A DNA stretch of 28,987 nt from Bog-756 sp049517675 (lineage in GTDB: Bacteria > Actinomycetota > Acidimicrobiia > Acidimicrobiales > RAAP-2). The notes below the pieces were generated by a model. That model was not told the origin of the DNA. It was given only the letters and a program-made list of their open reading frames with translations, and did not search any database. The translations under genes and the position numbers were made by a program. Below, piece by piece: positions 7,606 to 15,095 of this stretch (the stretch's first letter is position 1; each line of letters starts with the position of its first letter). The stretch covers positions 1-28,987 of the forward strand of contig JBEKRV010000049.1 in the NCBI GenBank assembly GCA_049517675.1. The letters run 5' to 3'.

Positions 7606-8876
7606 GAGTGGCCCGCGATCTCGAAGGTGGCCAGGGCGAGTGACAGCCCCACCAGTACGGCACCCAGACCGATGCTCCGCCCGGCCGATCGGGAGAGGAC
7701 CGACCAGTGTCTGATCGGGTTCTCCACGATGAAGTAGGAGACAACGGAGAGCGCCAGCGCGAACAGTACCCAGAGCAGGTTGTCCTGCACGGTCAGCGGA
7801 TGACCGACGTGCTGCGCGGCGATGATGAGGATCGGCCAGTGCCAGAGGTAGAGCGAATAGGAGAGCTTTCCCAACCAGCGGAATGGCGGTAGACGTAGGA
7901 GCATCTCTGCCCCGGCGTACGGATGAGCGGTGCCGCCGGCGATGACGAGTGCGGTTGCGATCACGGGCAGGGCCACGGCGCTCCCCGGATACAACGTGCT
8001 GGAGGAGTAAACGAATGCGGCGGTGAGGATCCCTCCCAGGCCGATCCAGGTCATCACCGCGGCAGCGATCGGAGGTATCCGTCGGAGCTGCAGGCTTGCG
8101 ACGGCGACCAAGGATCCGAGGGCGAGCTCCCATGCCCGGGTGAACGGGGAGAAGAACGCAGTGACGCTGCTCACCGGTGTCTCGTGAACCGACCATGCAA
8201 AGGAGACGACGATGCCCACGATCAGGAGAGCCGCCAATTTCACACGGATGTCGATGCGCTTCCAACACAGTGCGGCCACGATGAAGAGCGTGGGATAGAC
8301 GACGTAGAATTGTTCTTCGACGGATAGCGACCAGAAGTTCTGCAGCGCAGACGGAGGTGCCTGCGAGTTCAAGTAGTTCGTGCCGGTGGCGATGAAGTGG
8401 AAGTTCGCATAGAACAGCGACGCCGTGCGGGCTACCCGTGCGGTGTCGTCGCCGGTCAGGAAGCCCAACCATCGATAGGACGCAAGAACGGTGACGACGA
8501 TGACCACCGTTGCCGCCGGAAGGATGCGTCGGCAGCGGCGCCCGTAGAAGGCACCCAACCGGGTCCTTCCCGACACGGAATGTTCACGGAGGAGGAGTCC
8601 CGTGATCACGAATCCCGAGATCACGAAGAAGACGTCGACGCCGACGAAGCCTCCGGTCACGCCCGGCACGTTGGCGTGGAACAGGACGACAAGGAGGATG
8701 GCGACTGCTCGCAGACCTTCGACGTCGGGTCGGAATTTTCGGTCACCAGGTGCGGTGCCGGATTCGTCACCGGTCTCGAGGAAGCGGCCCTCCTGGTCCG
8801 GCTCCTGTTCGGTCACGGCGAGCTCCGCGGATGTCCGTGGCTCACCACTCTGCATGTCCGCCCTGCCGTCGTGCAT
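7602..8876 (-). CDS. Acyltransferase 3 family membrane protein (OafA/YrhL type)
   Basis: Up to 424 aa with about ten membrane segments. Family hallmarks are RPDVEGLRAVAILLVVLFHA at the start of helix 1 (about residues 49-68, including the conserved His), GGFVGVDVFFVISGF, and FYGRRCRRILPA. These proteins carry an acyl group from a cytoplasmic donor across the membrane for O-acylation of surface glycans. The usual C-terminal SGNH domain is missing and is supplied by the overlapping downstream gene. Two in-frame ATGs, 8876 and 8855, each have an almost identical ribosome binding region (GGCAGGA or GGCAGGG) because of a 21-bp tandem duplication. The first 48 residues are polar and precede helix 1. 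A strong promoter lies about 110 bp upstream. Confidence 0.92.
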   Translation of the reverse strand: MHDGRADMQSGEPRTSAELAVTEQEPDQEGRFLETGDESGTAPGDRKFRPDVEGLRAVAILLVVLFHANVPGVTGGFVGVDVFFVISGFVITGLLLREHSVSGRTRLGAFYGRRCRRILPAATVVIVVTVLASYRWLGFLTGDDTARVARTASLFYANFHFIATGTNYLNSQAPPSALQNFWSLSVEEQFYVVYPTLFIVAALCWKRIDIRVKLAALLIVGIVVSFAWSVHETPVSSVTAFFSPFTRAWELALGSLVAVASLQLRRIPPIAAAVMTWIGLGGILTAAFVYSSSTLYPGSAVALPVIATALVIAGGTAHPYAGAEMLLRLPPFRWLGKLSYSLYLWHWPILIIAAQHVGHPLTVQDNLLWVLFALALSVVSYFIVENPIRHWSVLSRSAGRSIGLGAVLVGLSLALATFEIAGHS

Positions 8877-8892
8877 GTTCGTCCTGCCGTCG
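8851..8892 (-). repeat. 21-bp tandem duplication of RBS plus ATG
   Basis: Units 8851-8871 and 8872-8892 match at 19 of 21 bases. Read on the minus strand, each unit holds GACGGCAGG, a 7-nt spacer and an in-frame ATG. The acyltransferase gene therefore has two ready-made start sites 21 bp (seven codons) apart. Confidence 0.85.
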
Positions 8893-8983
8893 TAGAACTC
8901 AACCGCGCCTGATGCCGTCCGAATGAGCGCTGCACATCCCCTCGCTCGATGTGCATACGTGCAGAAGTTGGTAGTCGAAGGAC

Positions 8984-9011
8984 TCTATAGAGTGGTCCTG
9001 TGGGTCGTCAA
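8984..9011 (-). promoter_or_regulatory. Predicted sigma70-type promoter for acyltransferase/SGNH operon
   Basis: On the minus strand, TTGACG (9011-9006) is followed after 16 nt by TATAGA (8989-8984), close to the primary sigma factor consensus. The -10 lies within a perfect 12-bp palindrome, ACTCTATAGAGT (8982-8993), which could also be an operator. The predicted transcript start near 8977 leaves a leader of about 100 nt before ATG 8876. The rest of the 296-bp gap, 8877-9172, holds a hairpin (next entry) but no gene I can support. Confidence 0.6.
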
Positions 9012-9058
9012 GCTGCTGAACCGGCCTCGGATACCCCGTCGCTGCGTGGCGAGGAGAG

Positions 9059-9086
9059 CCGGTGACACCGGGAGATCGGTCACCGG
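9059..9086 (-). terminator. Hairpin downstream of GH26 paralog 2
   Basis: A perfect 8-bp inverted repeat, CCGGTGAC and GTCACCGG, with a 12-nt loop, lies 87 bp beyond the stop of the gene ending at 9173 and just upstream of the acyltransferase promoter. On the minus strand it is followed by TCTCCTC rather than a clean U-run, so termination is plausible but not certain. Confidence 0.5.
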
Positions 9087-9172
9087 AGACCCGACGGACA
9101 CACCGCAGTCAGTCGTGCGGGGTTGCCGACGCGAGTGCCCGGCCCGCACCCGGTGCGCCCGGGTCGCTGCCT

Positions 9173-10204
9173 CTACGTGCCCAATCCGGCCAACCCCTGT
9201 CGGAGGGCCTCCAGTGACTGCGGATTCGCCCCGTTCTGGATGGTGGATTCCTGGAAGTCCCAGTAGGAGAAGAATGCGACGTCGTGGTGCGAGATCCACT
9301 GGAGCATGTCGGAGATGAACGCCGGATCGTCGCCTCCGCCGACGTTCCCGCTACCGGTGAACGGTTGGCCGGCTCCTGCTGAGGGACCGAACGGACCGAG
9401 GCCCAGCTCGGGGATGGCCAGGGGCTTGTCGTGCTCGGCGCCGAAACGGGCGAGCCAGTCGAGACCCCAGGTCTGGGTGAGCATCGTATGGAATTCGGCT
9501 GGCTCGCCGGGATAGCGATTCCATGCAGTGTCATAGATGTCCATGCCGACGATATCGACGTAATCGTCGCCGGGGTAATAGTCGGCGAAATTCCCCATGG
9601 CCGCGTCCTTGGGGCCGTTGTCCCCGCGGGACGGATTCCACACGAAGGAGAAATCCGCGCCAGGGACTCCTCGCATGGTCGTCACGATCTGGCGCCAATA
9701 AGCGACGAAGTTTGCCGGTTGCCCCGCCGGATACCACGGATACCTGCTCTGGTTGAACTCCCAGCCGAGCCGAAGGTACGAATCACCCATGCCGGCGGCG
9801 ACGAGGTTTCGGGCCAGCTGCTCGAAATACGTGTTGTAGGCGCCGGTCGCCCCCTCCGCCAGCGAGACGCCTCCCGACTCCGGGAGCATCGGGACCGACC
9901 AGATCATTCGATAGCCGCTGTTCTTCCACCGATCGATCACCGACTCGTCGTCGGTGATGCCGCTCCAGTCCCGTTGGCCGAGCGCGTCGGATGCAAGTCC
10001 GATCTCGTGGCCGAGCAGGGTGGAGACCTGGTGCACACCGGACGGGTTTCCCTGGCCGACGTAGGCCGTGAACTGGTCGACGGGGGGCTTGCCCGTCGTC
10101 GGGTGACGGGTCCCGAGGAAGGCACCCAGGGCAGCGACGAGGGCAACCACCACTGCGAGGGCGACCGCGATGTTCCGTTTGCGTCTGGTTCGGTACGAGG
10201 TCAT
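9173..10204 (-). CDS. Membrane-anchored GH26-like glycoside hydrolase (paralog 2)
   Basis: 343 aa. A basic N-terminus (RTRRKRN) precedes a single hydrophobic segment at about residues 11-31, a short linker, and a catalytic domain almost collinear with the gene at 5254. The candidate catalytic pair is Glu149 (in GWEFNQSRYPWY) and Glu266 (in IPELGLGPFG). It lacks the long Ala/Pro/Thr linker of paralog 1, so it should sit closer to the membrane. ATG 10204 is the first start giving an N-terminal anchor, although no good Shine-Dalgarno precedes it. The two copies lie on opposite strands around the O-acylation pair, consistent with duplication and inversion. A role in cutting, trimming or editing the glycan made by this locus is inferred; the substrate is unknown. 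Confidence 0.83.
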   Translation of the reverse strand: MTSYRTRRKRNIAVALAVVVALVAALGAFLGTRHPTTGKPPVDQFTAYVGQGNPSGVHQVSTLLGHEIGLASDALGQRDWSGITDDESVIDRWKNSGYRMIWSVPMLPESGGVSLAEGATGAYNTYFEQLARNLVAAGMGDSYLRLGWEFNQSRYPWYPAGQPANFVAYWRQIVTTMRGVPGADFSFVWNPSRGDNGPKDAAMGNFADYYPGDDYVDIVGMDIYDTAWNRYPGEPAEFHTMLTQTWGLDWLARFGAEHDKPLAIPELGLGPFGPSAGAGQPFTGSGNVGGGDDPAFISDMLQWISHHDVAFFSYWDFQESTIQNGANPQSLEALRQGLAGLGT

Positions 10205-10306
10205 GCAAACGTGGGTCTGTCGGACGACTCGTCGAAACCGTCGGAGACGTCGTGGTGCGCCCGGGAGTCCAGCTCACACACGGCCGGGGCAGTAGACGAC
10301 ATGGTC

Positions 10307-10345
10307 CCCGACTCTATGGGCGATCAGGTGCGAATAGGAGTCGGG
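10307..10345 (-). terminator. Hairpin downstream of GT2 gene; overlaps putative promoter motif
   Basis: CCCGACTC (10307-10314) pairs with GAGTCGGG (10338-10345); the stem extends by TAT/ATA with a one-base bulge and leaves a 16-nt loop. It lies about 93 bp past the GT2 stop at 10438 and about 103 bp before the GH26 start at 10204, so it may end the GT2 transcript. The left arm contains GACTCTAT (10310-10317), read on the minus strand as ATAGAGTC. The same octamer forms the -10 region of the acyltransferase promoter at nearly the same distance from its start. The rest of 10205-10437 shows no gene. Confidence 0.45.
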
Positions 10346-10437
10346 CGACCTGCGCCAGGGCAGCGGGACGTGGGTGCGAACAGGACCTCGAACGGTGTCC
10401 GGGGCGAGCGCTTCCGTCGGCGATTGTGCTGGTCCAG

Positions 10438-11775
10438 TCAGGTGATCGGATGAGGTCTGTTCGCACCGCCGGGATCGGCCGGTCGATGGTTCCGGCCGGT
10501 GGACTCCCAACGGGCGCGGACGTAGCAGATGGGACCAAGGAGCAGACCACGACGATTTGCGTTGCGTAGTTCGTTCGGGAAGTCCTCGGGCAAATCGCCG
10601 CTCCGGAGGCTCTGGCTCCCGAAGAAGTCTCTCCAGGCCGATGGGAGGAGCCGCACCAGATCGGGGATGCATCGTGGTCGGGTCACGATCAGGCTGGCGT
10701 AGAAAGCGGTCAGCCCGGTTCCGTAGCCGCGCATCTGACGCTTCAATTCCTCCACGGTCCGACGATGAAAGTGCCGGGTCACCGCAGTGGGTTGGTAGAC
10801 CACCGTTCCCCCGGTCACCAGGAGATCGGTGAATGCACGCGTGTCCTCGGCCCCCATACACCGGCTGCCGGCACCCAGGGCGACATCGAATCCTCCGATT
10901 CGTGCGAGTGCATCGAGCCGGATCGCCGCATTGCCACCGGTTCCGAATTGGGGCAGGGGGTAGTAGGGACTCTGCAGATGGGCGGATCGAGGTGAGAAGA
11001 CCGCAGGAGTGAAGCCTCGGAGCTTGTTGTGACCGCCATACTGCTCGAACCAGACTTGCGCATCGGTCTCGAGCTCTCCGGGGATCATCACGCCGCAGAC
11101 CGCATCGGCCTCCGGGTGGTCGTGGAAGCCGCGGGCCAACTCCGCGATCCAATCGGGATCGGCGACTTCGTCATCGTCGATCCATGCGACGATGCCGTCG
11201 TCGATCACCCGGAGCGCCTTGTTGCGCGCCCAGGAGAGTCCCTTTCGTGATTCCACCACATAGGTGATCATCGGCGAATCGATGCGTTCGACGATCCGTC
11301 TCGCCCGATCCGTGTCGGGCGCGTTGTCGACGACCAGGATCCCATAGTTCGGGTAGCGCTGGTCCAGAAGGCTCTGCAGACAGAGATCCAGTCCTTCCGG
11401 TCGTTCGTGCGTGCAGACGACGACCGTGAACTGCGGCGCCTTCTCGAGGACCGCCTTGCGCGATTCGAGGAATGCCGGCTCCGCGGCATCGACGCCCGTC
11501 TCGGGTCCCATGCGACGGGAGACCTCCTCGCCCAATCCCTCGACGATCCCGGCAGCCACCTGCTTCTCGGTCAGGCCCTGTGCCGGAACGCGCAGGACGA
11601 CCGACCCGATGGGCTCGGTGTGCACCCGGACGAGCAGCCAGGCGCAACTGGCGGCTCGCCCGCCCAACTGGGGCGGAATACTCGGAACCCCGGACGCAAC
11701 GTCCACGTCCAGGGTGAGGCAAGGTGCCGTCATCTGCGCCACGGGGATCACGCGCGGTTGGCTGAGCGTCTCCAT
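10438..11775 (-). CDS. Glycosyltransferase family 2 (GT-A) with N-terminal extension
   Basis: 445 aa, cytoplasmic. The GT-A domain begins near residue 115 with FTVVVCTHERPEGLDLCLQS. It continues with the nucleotide-binding VVDNA, the metal-binding stretch AWIDDDE, and GGNAAIRLDALARIGGFD followed by an ED pair (GAEDTRAF) that would supply the catalytic base. The first ~110 residues resemble an N-terminal domain seen on other actinobacterial GT2 proteins (VRVHTEPIGSVVLRVPAQGL). Start chosen at ATG 11775, which has GGAAGG 6 nt upstream; the frame is open further up to 12036 but has no comparable start. It is transcribed divergently from a second GT2. Sugar donor and acceptor cannot be told from sequence; assembly of a glycan repeat unit is likely. 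Confidence 0.88.
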   Translation of the reverse strand: METLSQPRVIPVAQMTAPCLTLDVDVASGVPSIPPQLGGRAASCAWLLVRVHTEPIGSVVLRVPAQGLTEKQVAAGIVEGLGEEVSRRMGPETGVDAAEPAFLESRKAVLEKAPQFTVVVCTHERPEGLDLCLQSLLDQRYPNYGILVVDNAPDTDRARRIVERIDSPMITYVVESRKGLSWARNKALRVIDDGIVAWIDDDEVADPDWIAELARGFHDHPEADAVCGVMIPGELETDAQVWFEQYGGHNKLRGFTPAVFSPRSAHLQSPYYPLPQFGTGGNAAIRLDALARIGGFDVALGAGSRCMGAEDTRAFTDLLVTGGTVVYQPTAVTRHFHRRTVEELKRQMRGYGTGLTAFYASLIVTRPRCIPDLVRLLPSAWRDFFGSQSLRSGDLPEDFPNELRNANRRGLLLGPICYVRARWESTGRNHRPADPGGANRPHPIT

Positions 11776-12247
11776 GGTGGCCTTCCGTAATAGGAGCGGT
11801 GCGCGCCGGGCGAGGACGCGACTCGATGGCGCCCGCTCGTCGCATCTGACGGCCAGCATCCTAGTCCGGCGCCGGTTCACCGAATCCGGTCGATCCGTCA
11901 CCGCCGACACCGGCACCACCTCGCCTGTCCGAGCTCGACGAGCGGTCGAGCCCGCGCACTGCCGTCCCTCGCACCGGGCCCTCGGTGAGCTGTCGGTTGA
12001 CCCAGCCGACCCGTGTGCGCAGGCTCTTCCCGCCATCCGTGGACCCCGGAGGGATCATCGCGACGGGGGTGAATCGGAAGCGACGGGAGGCGCTACACGG
12101 GCCCCGCATTCACGGAATAGGAGCCGATCGGGCCCCGTTATGGCCGGCACGGGTGCGACTATGCTTCGGCCAGAGACAGGCGTCCACCGCCATGTGCCGC
12201 ACCGGATTGCCACCATGCCCATCAGCCGCCCTGACAGACACGTGCGA
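11776..12247 (+). other. Divergent intergenic region between the two GT2 genes
   Basis: About 470 bp without a gene I can support. For the minus GT2 a -10-like TAGGAT is at 11863-11858, giving a leader of about 75 nt; no matching -35 is seen. A 7-bp stem with a 5-nt loop (GCTCGAC and GTCGAGC) spans 11933-11951 and could be an operator or hairpin. For the plus GT2, ATGs at 12161 and 12215 are in frame with the chosen start but encode an atypical, Arg-rich lead-in. Confidence 0.35.
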
Positions 12248-13270
12248 ATGCCTGAATCCACTCCCTCTTCCACGACCACCGCGACGGTGATCATTCCGGC
12301 CTTCACCATGCTCCGCTGGGACCTGCTCTCGGACGCGGTCGCCTCGGTCGAATCGCAGACGCGCCCCCCGACGGAACTCATCCTCTGCATCGACCACAAT
12401 CCCGAGCTCCTCGAGAAATGTGTCGGGACCTGGGGATCGGCGCCGTCACCCGCCGGCTTCCCGATCCACGTCGTCGCCAACCGGTTCGAACAGGACGAGA
12501 GTGGCGCAGGTGCGCACGTGAAGGCCCACGGGTCGAAGCGGCGATTCGGAGCAGGTTGGGCCCGAAACACGGGCGCGGAGATCGCCCGTGGCAGCGTGCT
12601 CGTGTTCCTCGACGACGATGCCTCGGCTGAGCCGGACTGGCTCGAGCACCTGTTGGCGCCCTACGACGACGAAGGGACGGTGGCCGTCGGCGGGGCTCCG
12701 CTGCCCAGGTACGAGACCGGCAGACCCCGCTGGTTTCCAGCCAACTTCGACTGGGTCTTCGGTTGTGCGTACGAGGGCATGCCGACCGAACTGGGACCAT
12801 TGGCCCATCTCATCGGGGCGAACATGTCGGTCCGTCGGGAGGCATTCGAGGAGATCGGCGGTTTCCATTCGATCGACTTCGACGATTTGGACCTCTGCAT
12901 GCGGCTCGCCGCGCACTTCCCCGACCGACGCCTCCTCTACGAGCCGCGTGCAATCGTCCACCACTACGTTCCGGCGCAACGTGTGGCCTGGCGGTACTTC
13001 TGGAGACGCTGCTTCTTCGTGAACCGCGAAAAAGTTGAGGCGTTCTCCGATATGGGCGAGGCAGCGAACATCAGGGCCGAGCTGGAGTTCGTCCGTCGGG
13101 CGTTCACCCGGCAGCTCAGCGCGAACCTCACCGCAGCAGGACGTGGGGAGTGGATCGGGCTTGCCCGGGCCGGCGCCATGATCGTCGGAACGTTCATGGC
13201 CGGCTGCGGTCACGTCGCCGGAAGGCTGCAAATGATCCTTCACCCGTCGAGGGGCAGGGACGTGGCGTGA
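12248..13270 (+). CDS. Glycosyltransferase family 2 (GT-A)
   Basis: 340 aa from ATG 12248. GT-A motifs are VIIPAFTMLRWDLLSDAVAS near the start, GWARNTGAEIARGSVLVFLDDDAS (DDD metal site), and GANMSVRREAFEEIGGF followed by DFDDLDLCMRL (acceptor and catalytic acidic residues). A conserved VHHYVP and a basic C-terminal tail follow. In-frame ATGs at 12215 and 12161 are possible; none of the three has a strong ribosome binding site, and 12248 was chosen because it starts just before the fold. It is followed after 93 bp by two sulfotransferase genes on the same strand, which suggests one transcription unit building and sulfating a glycan. Confidence 0.86.
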   Translation: MPESTPSSTTTATVIIPAFTMLRWDLLSDAVASVESQTRPPTELILCIDHNPELLEKCVGTWGSAPSPAGFPIHVVANRFEQDESGAGAHVKAHGSKRRFGAGWARNTGAEIARGSVLVFLDDDASAEPDWLEHLLAPYDDEGTVAVGGAPLPRYETGRPRWFPANFDWVFGCAYEGMPTELGPLAHLIGANMSVRREAFEEIGGFHSIDFDDLDLCMRLAAHFPDRRLLYEPRAIVHHYVPAQRVAWRYFWRRCFFVNREKVEAFSDMGEAANIRAELEFVRRAFTRQLSANLTAAGRGEWIGLARAGAMIVGTFMAGCGHVAGRLQMILHPSRGRDVA

Positions 13271-13363
13271 GAATGGAGCTCCTGGTCCCTTCCGGGCTCT
13301 CGGCACTCGGGACCCGTAGCGGCGCAACCGGAGAGGCCGGGCGTCTTCTGGCCACCGCGCCGG

Positions 13364-14179
13364 GTGGGGTCGACCGTGTTTGAGGCCATCGACGGGATCG
13401 TCAATACCCAGCCGCTGCGTTCCAATGCCCGCACCGCCCTGGGACGGGCCCTTTCCGTCATGGCGGAACTGACGCCCCGCCCGAAAGAGCAGCTGCGAGG
13501 TGACTTCGACCGGATCTACTTCCACCACGTTCGCAAGACCGCGGGGACATCCCTGGTATTCGCATTCTTCTCGCTTTCCGGTGCCGATCCCCACAGCATC
13601 GAGCGCCGGCTCTTCTGGTGCTCGTTCGCACGGGTGGGTGGTGTCCGCTTCGTCGAAGGCAACCCCGCACTCATCCAGGAGGGGCGCTACTTCTTCGCCG
13701 CGAGCCACTTCCCGAGCTATGTCGCCAGACCGCCACGACACCGGACGTTCGAGTTCACGGTGTTGCGTGACCCGGTGAAGCGCGTCGTTTCCCTGTACCG
13801 CTATCTGCGCAGCGCCGAATCGGACAACGGGTTCATCTTCAAGGCACCTGCCAACGAACGGGCGTGGGCCGACGGTAGCTTCCGTGACTTCCTCGCGCGG
13901 GTGCGCCCCGAGGACCTGCTTCGGCAGCTCTACATGTTCTCCCCTGTCGGCGACGTCTCCGAGACGGTCGATGTGCTCGGCAACCTCAACCTGGTCATGC
14001 GGACCGAATCGATCGAGTCCGGCGTCGAGTCCCTCCGCGAGATGACCGGTATCAGTCTGGACGTGGGTCACAAGCGGACGACACTGGCGTCGGAGGAGAT
14101 CGAACCAGAGGAGTTGGAGGAGGCGCGCGAGCGGCTGGAGCCGGAGTACGAGATGCTGCGGCAGATCGAGGCAACCTAG
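13364..14179 (+). CDS. Sulfotransferase family protein (PAPS-dependent)
   Basis: 271 aa. Sulfotransferases move the sulfuryl group from PAPS onto a hydroxyl or amine, here probably of a glycan. The 5'-phosphosulfate loop is FHHVRKTAGTSL (residues 53-64, Lys58) and the 3'-phosphate motif is LRDPVKRVVSLYRY (Arg135, Ser143). Both match the sulfotransferase family 2 pattern also found in carbohydrate sulfotransferases. No signal peptide or membrane segment is seen, so it acts in the cytoplasm before export. The start is uncertain between GTG 13364 and GTG 13376; the second has GGTGGGG upstream. The frame is the same as that of the preceding GT2 and is open back to its stop, but offers no better start. 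The C-terminal third is acidic and helical. Confidence 0.82.
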   Translation: MGSTVFEAIDGIVNTQPLRSNARTALGRALSVMAELTPRPKEQLRGDFDRIYFHHVRKTAGTSLVFAFFSLSGADPHSIERRLFWCSFARVGGVRFVEGNPALIQEGRYFFAASHFPSYVARPPRHRTFEFTVLRDPVKRVVSLYRYLRSAESDNGFIFKAPANERAWADGSFRDFLARVRPEDLLRQLYMFSPVGDVSETVDVLGNLNLVMRTESIESGVESLREMTGISLDVGHKRTTLASEEIEPEELEEARERLEPEYEMLRQIEAT

Positions 14180-14302
14180 CGTGTGCGTGCACCGAACATC
14201 ATCGTCGTAGATGGCATCCGGCGACTGGTGCACGTGGGAGCGAAGGTCGGGTGTTGATTCTGGCGACACAGCCACAGGACGCAGCTACAGGAAGGTGGGG
14301 CA

Positions 14303-15019
14303 GTGATCATTTCGACGAGCCGGCGATTCGTCTTCGTCCATACGATGAAGACAGCTGGGGACTCGATCACCCGCGACCTGAAGCCGTACCTCGCCCGTGG
14401 GGATTTCGTCATCCAGAACGACTTTCAGGCATGGGTGCATCGGACGTCGCATCGGACGGACTCCCGACTGCGGACGCTCGTGAAACACAGTCCGGCGGCG
14501 ACCATCCGACAGGCTGTCGACGAGGATGCCTGGGAATCGTCCTACAAGTTCGCCTTCGTCAGACACCCGGCTGACCGTGCGCTGTCCCTCTACCGATTCG
14601 TCGCCATGAAGGCAGAGGAGCGGCGCCGGCTGCTCGCCCGCAACGTGTGGTACCTCACGCCGCCGGGCAAGAAGGACGACCCGGAACGCTGGCCGGCGAT
14701 CATGGCGTTCCGGGAGACGGACTCCTTCTCGGGCTTCATCCGTCATCCGGCCCTGTCCGCGGCGGCCGGCATGCAGCCGCAGTCGGAGTTCCTGTGTGAT
14801 GGGGACGGAAAGCTCCTGGTCGATTTCGTCGGAAAGTTCGAATGCCTCGACGAGGACATGGCGAATGTGCGACGGACGCTCGGACTTCCCGATGGGGCCC
14901 TGTCCCGGGTCAACTCGTCGCAGCCGATTGTACGCCAGAACGCGGAGATCTCACTCGACGACCGGAGATTCCTGGCGAAGGTCTTCGAGGACGATTTCTC
15001 GCTCTTCGGGTACGAGTGA
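14303..15019 (+). CDS. Sulfotransferase family protein, second copy
   Basis: 238 aa. The 5'-phosphosulfate loop is FVHTMKTAGDSI (His13, Lys16) and the 3'-phosphate motif is FVRHPADRALSLYRF (Arg87, Ser95). It is shorter than, and clearly divergent from, the preceding sulfotransferase, so the two probably act on different positions. GTG 14303 has AAGGTGGGG 3-11 nt upstream, a good ribosome binding site. The 123-bp gap before it holds no gene and may carry its own promoter. It converges on the DUF1616-like gene. Cytoplasmic; acceptor unknown. Confidence 0.82.
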   Translation: MIISTSRRFVFVHTMKTAGDSITRDLKPYLARGDFVIQNDFQAWVHRTSHRTDSRLRTLVKHSPAATIRQAVDEDAWESSYKFAFVRHPADRALSLYRFVAMKAEERRRLLARNVWYLTPPGKKDDPERWPAIMAFRETDSFSGFIRHPALSAAAGMQPQSEFLCDGDGKLLVDFVGKFECLDEDMANVRRTLGLPDGALSRVNSSQPIVRQNAEISLDDRRFLAKVFEDDFSLFGYE

Positions 15020-15095
15020 TGCGCGCTGGCGTCCGTCTCGGTGCGTTTCGCCGTGGTGACCTGGTGGATGCCGGAGCGGGAGCCGCGTTCGTCGC

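Noticed and set aside
8923..9318. 131-codon plus-strand frame between the acyltransferase and GH26 genes
   Set aside because: Product is Arg/Cys-rich with no motif, the region is better explained as promoter plus terminator, and its 3' half is antisense to the GH26 gene.
13273..13383. 36-codon ORF (MELLVPSGLSALG...) between the GT2 stop and the sulfotransferase start
   Set aside because: No ribosome binding site, only moderate GC3, and it overlaps the sulfotransferase start; could be a leader peptide but not supportable.
12446..14275. 609-codon open frame on the minus strand opposite the GT2 and first sulfotransferase
   Set aside because: Its product is Arg/His/Pro-rich without domain motifs and lies opposite two genes with clear catalytic motifs; long antisense frames are expected at this GC content.
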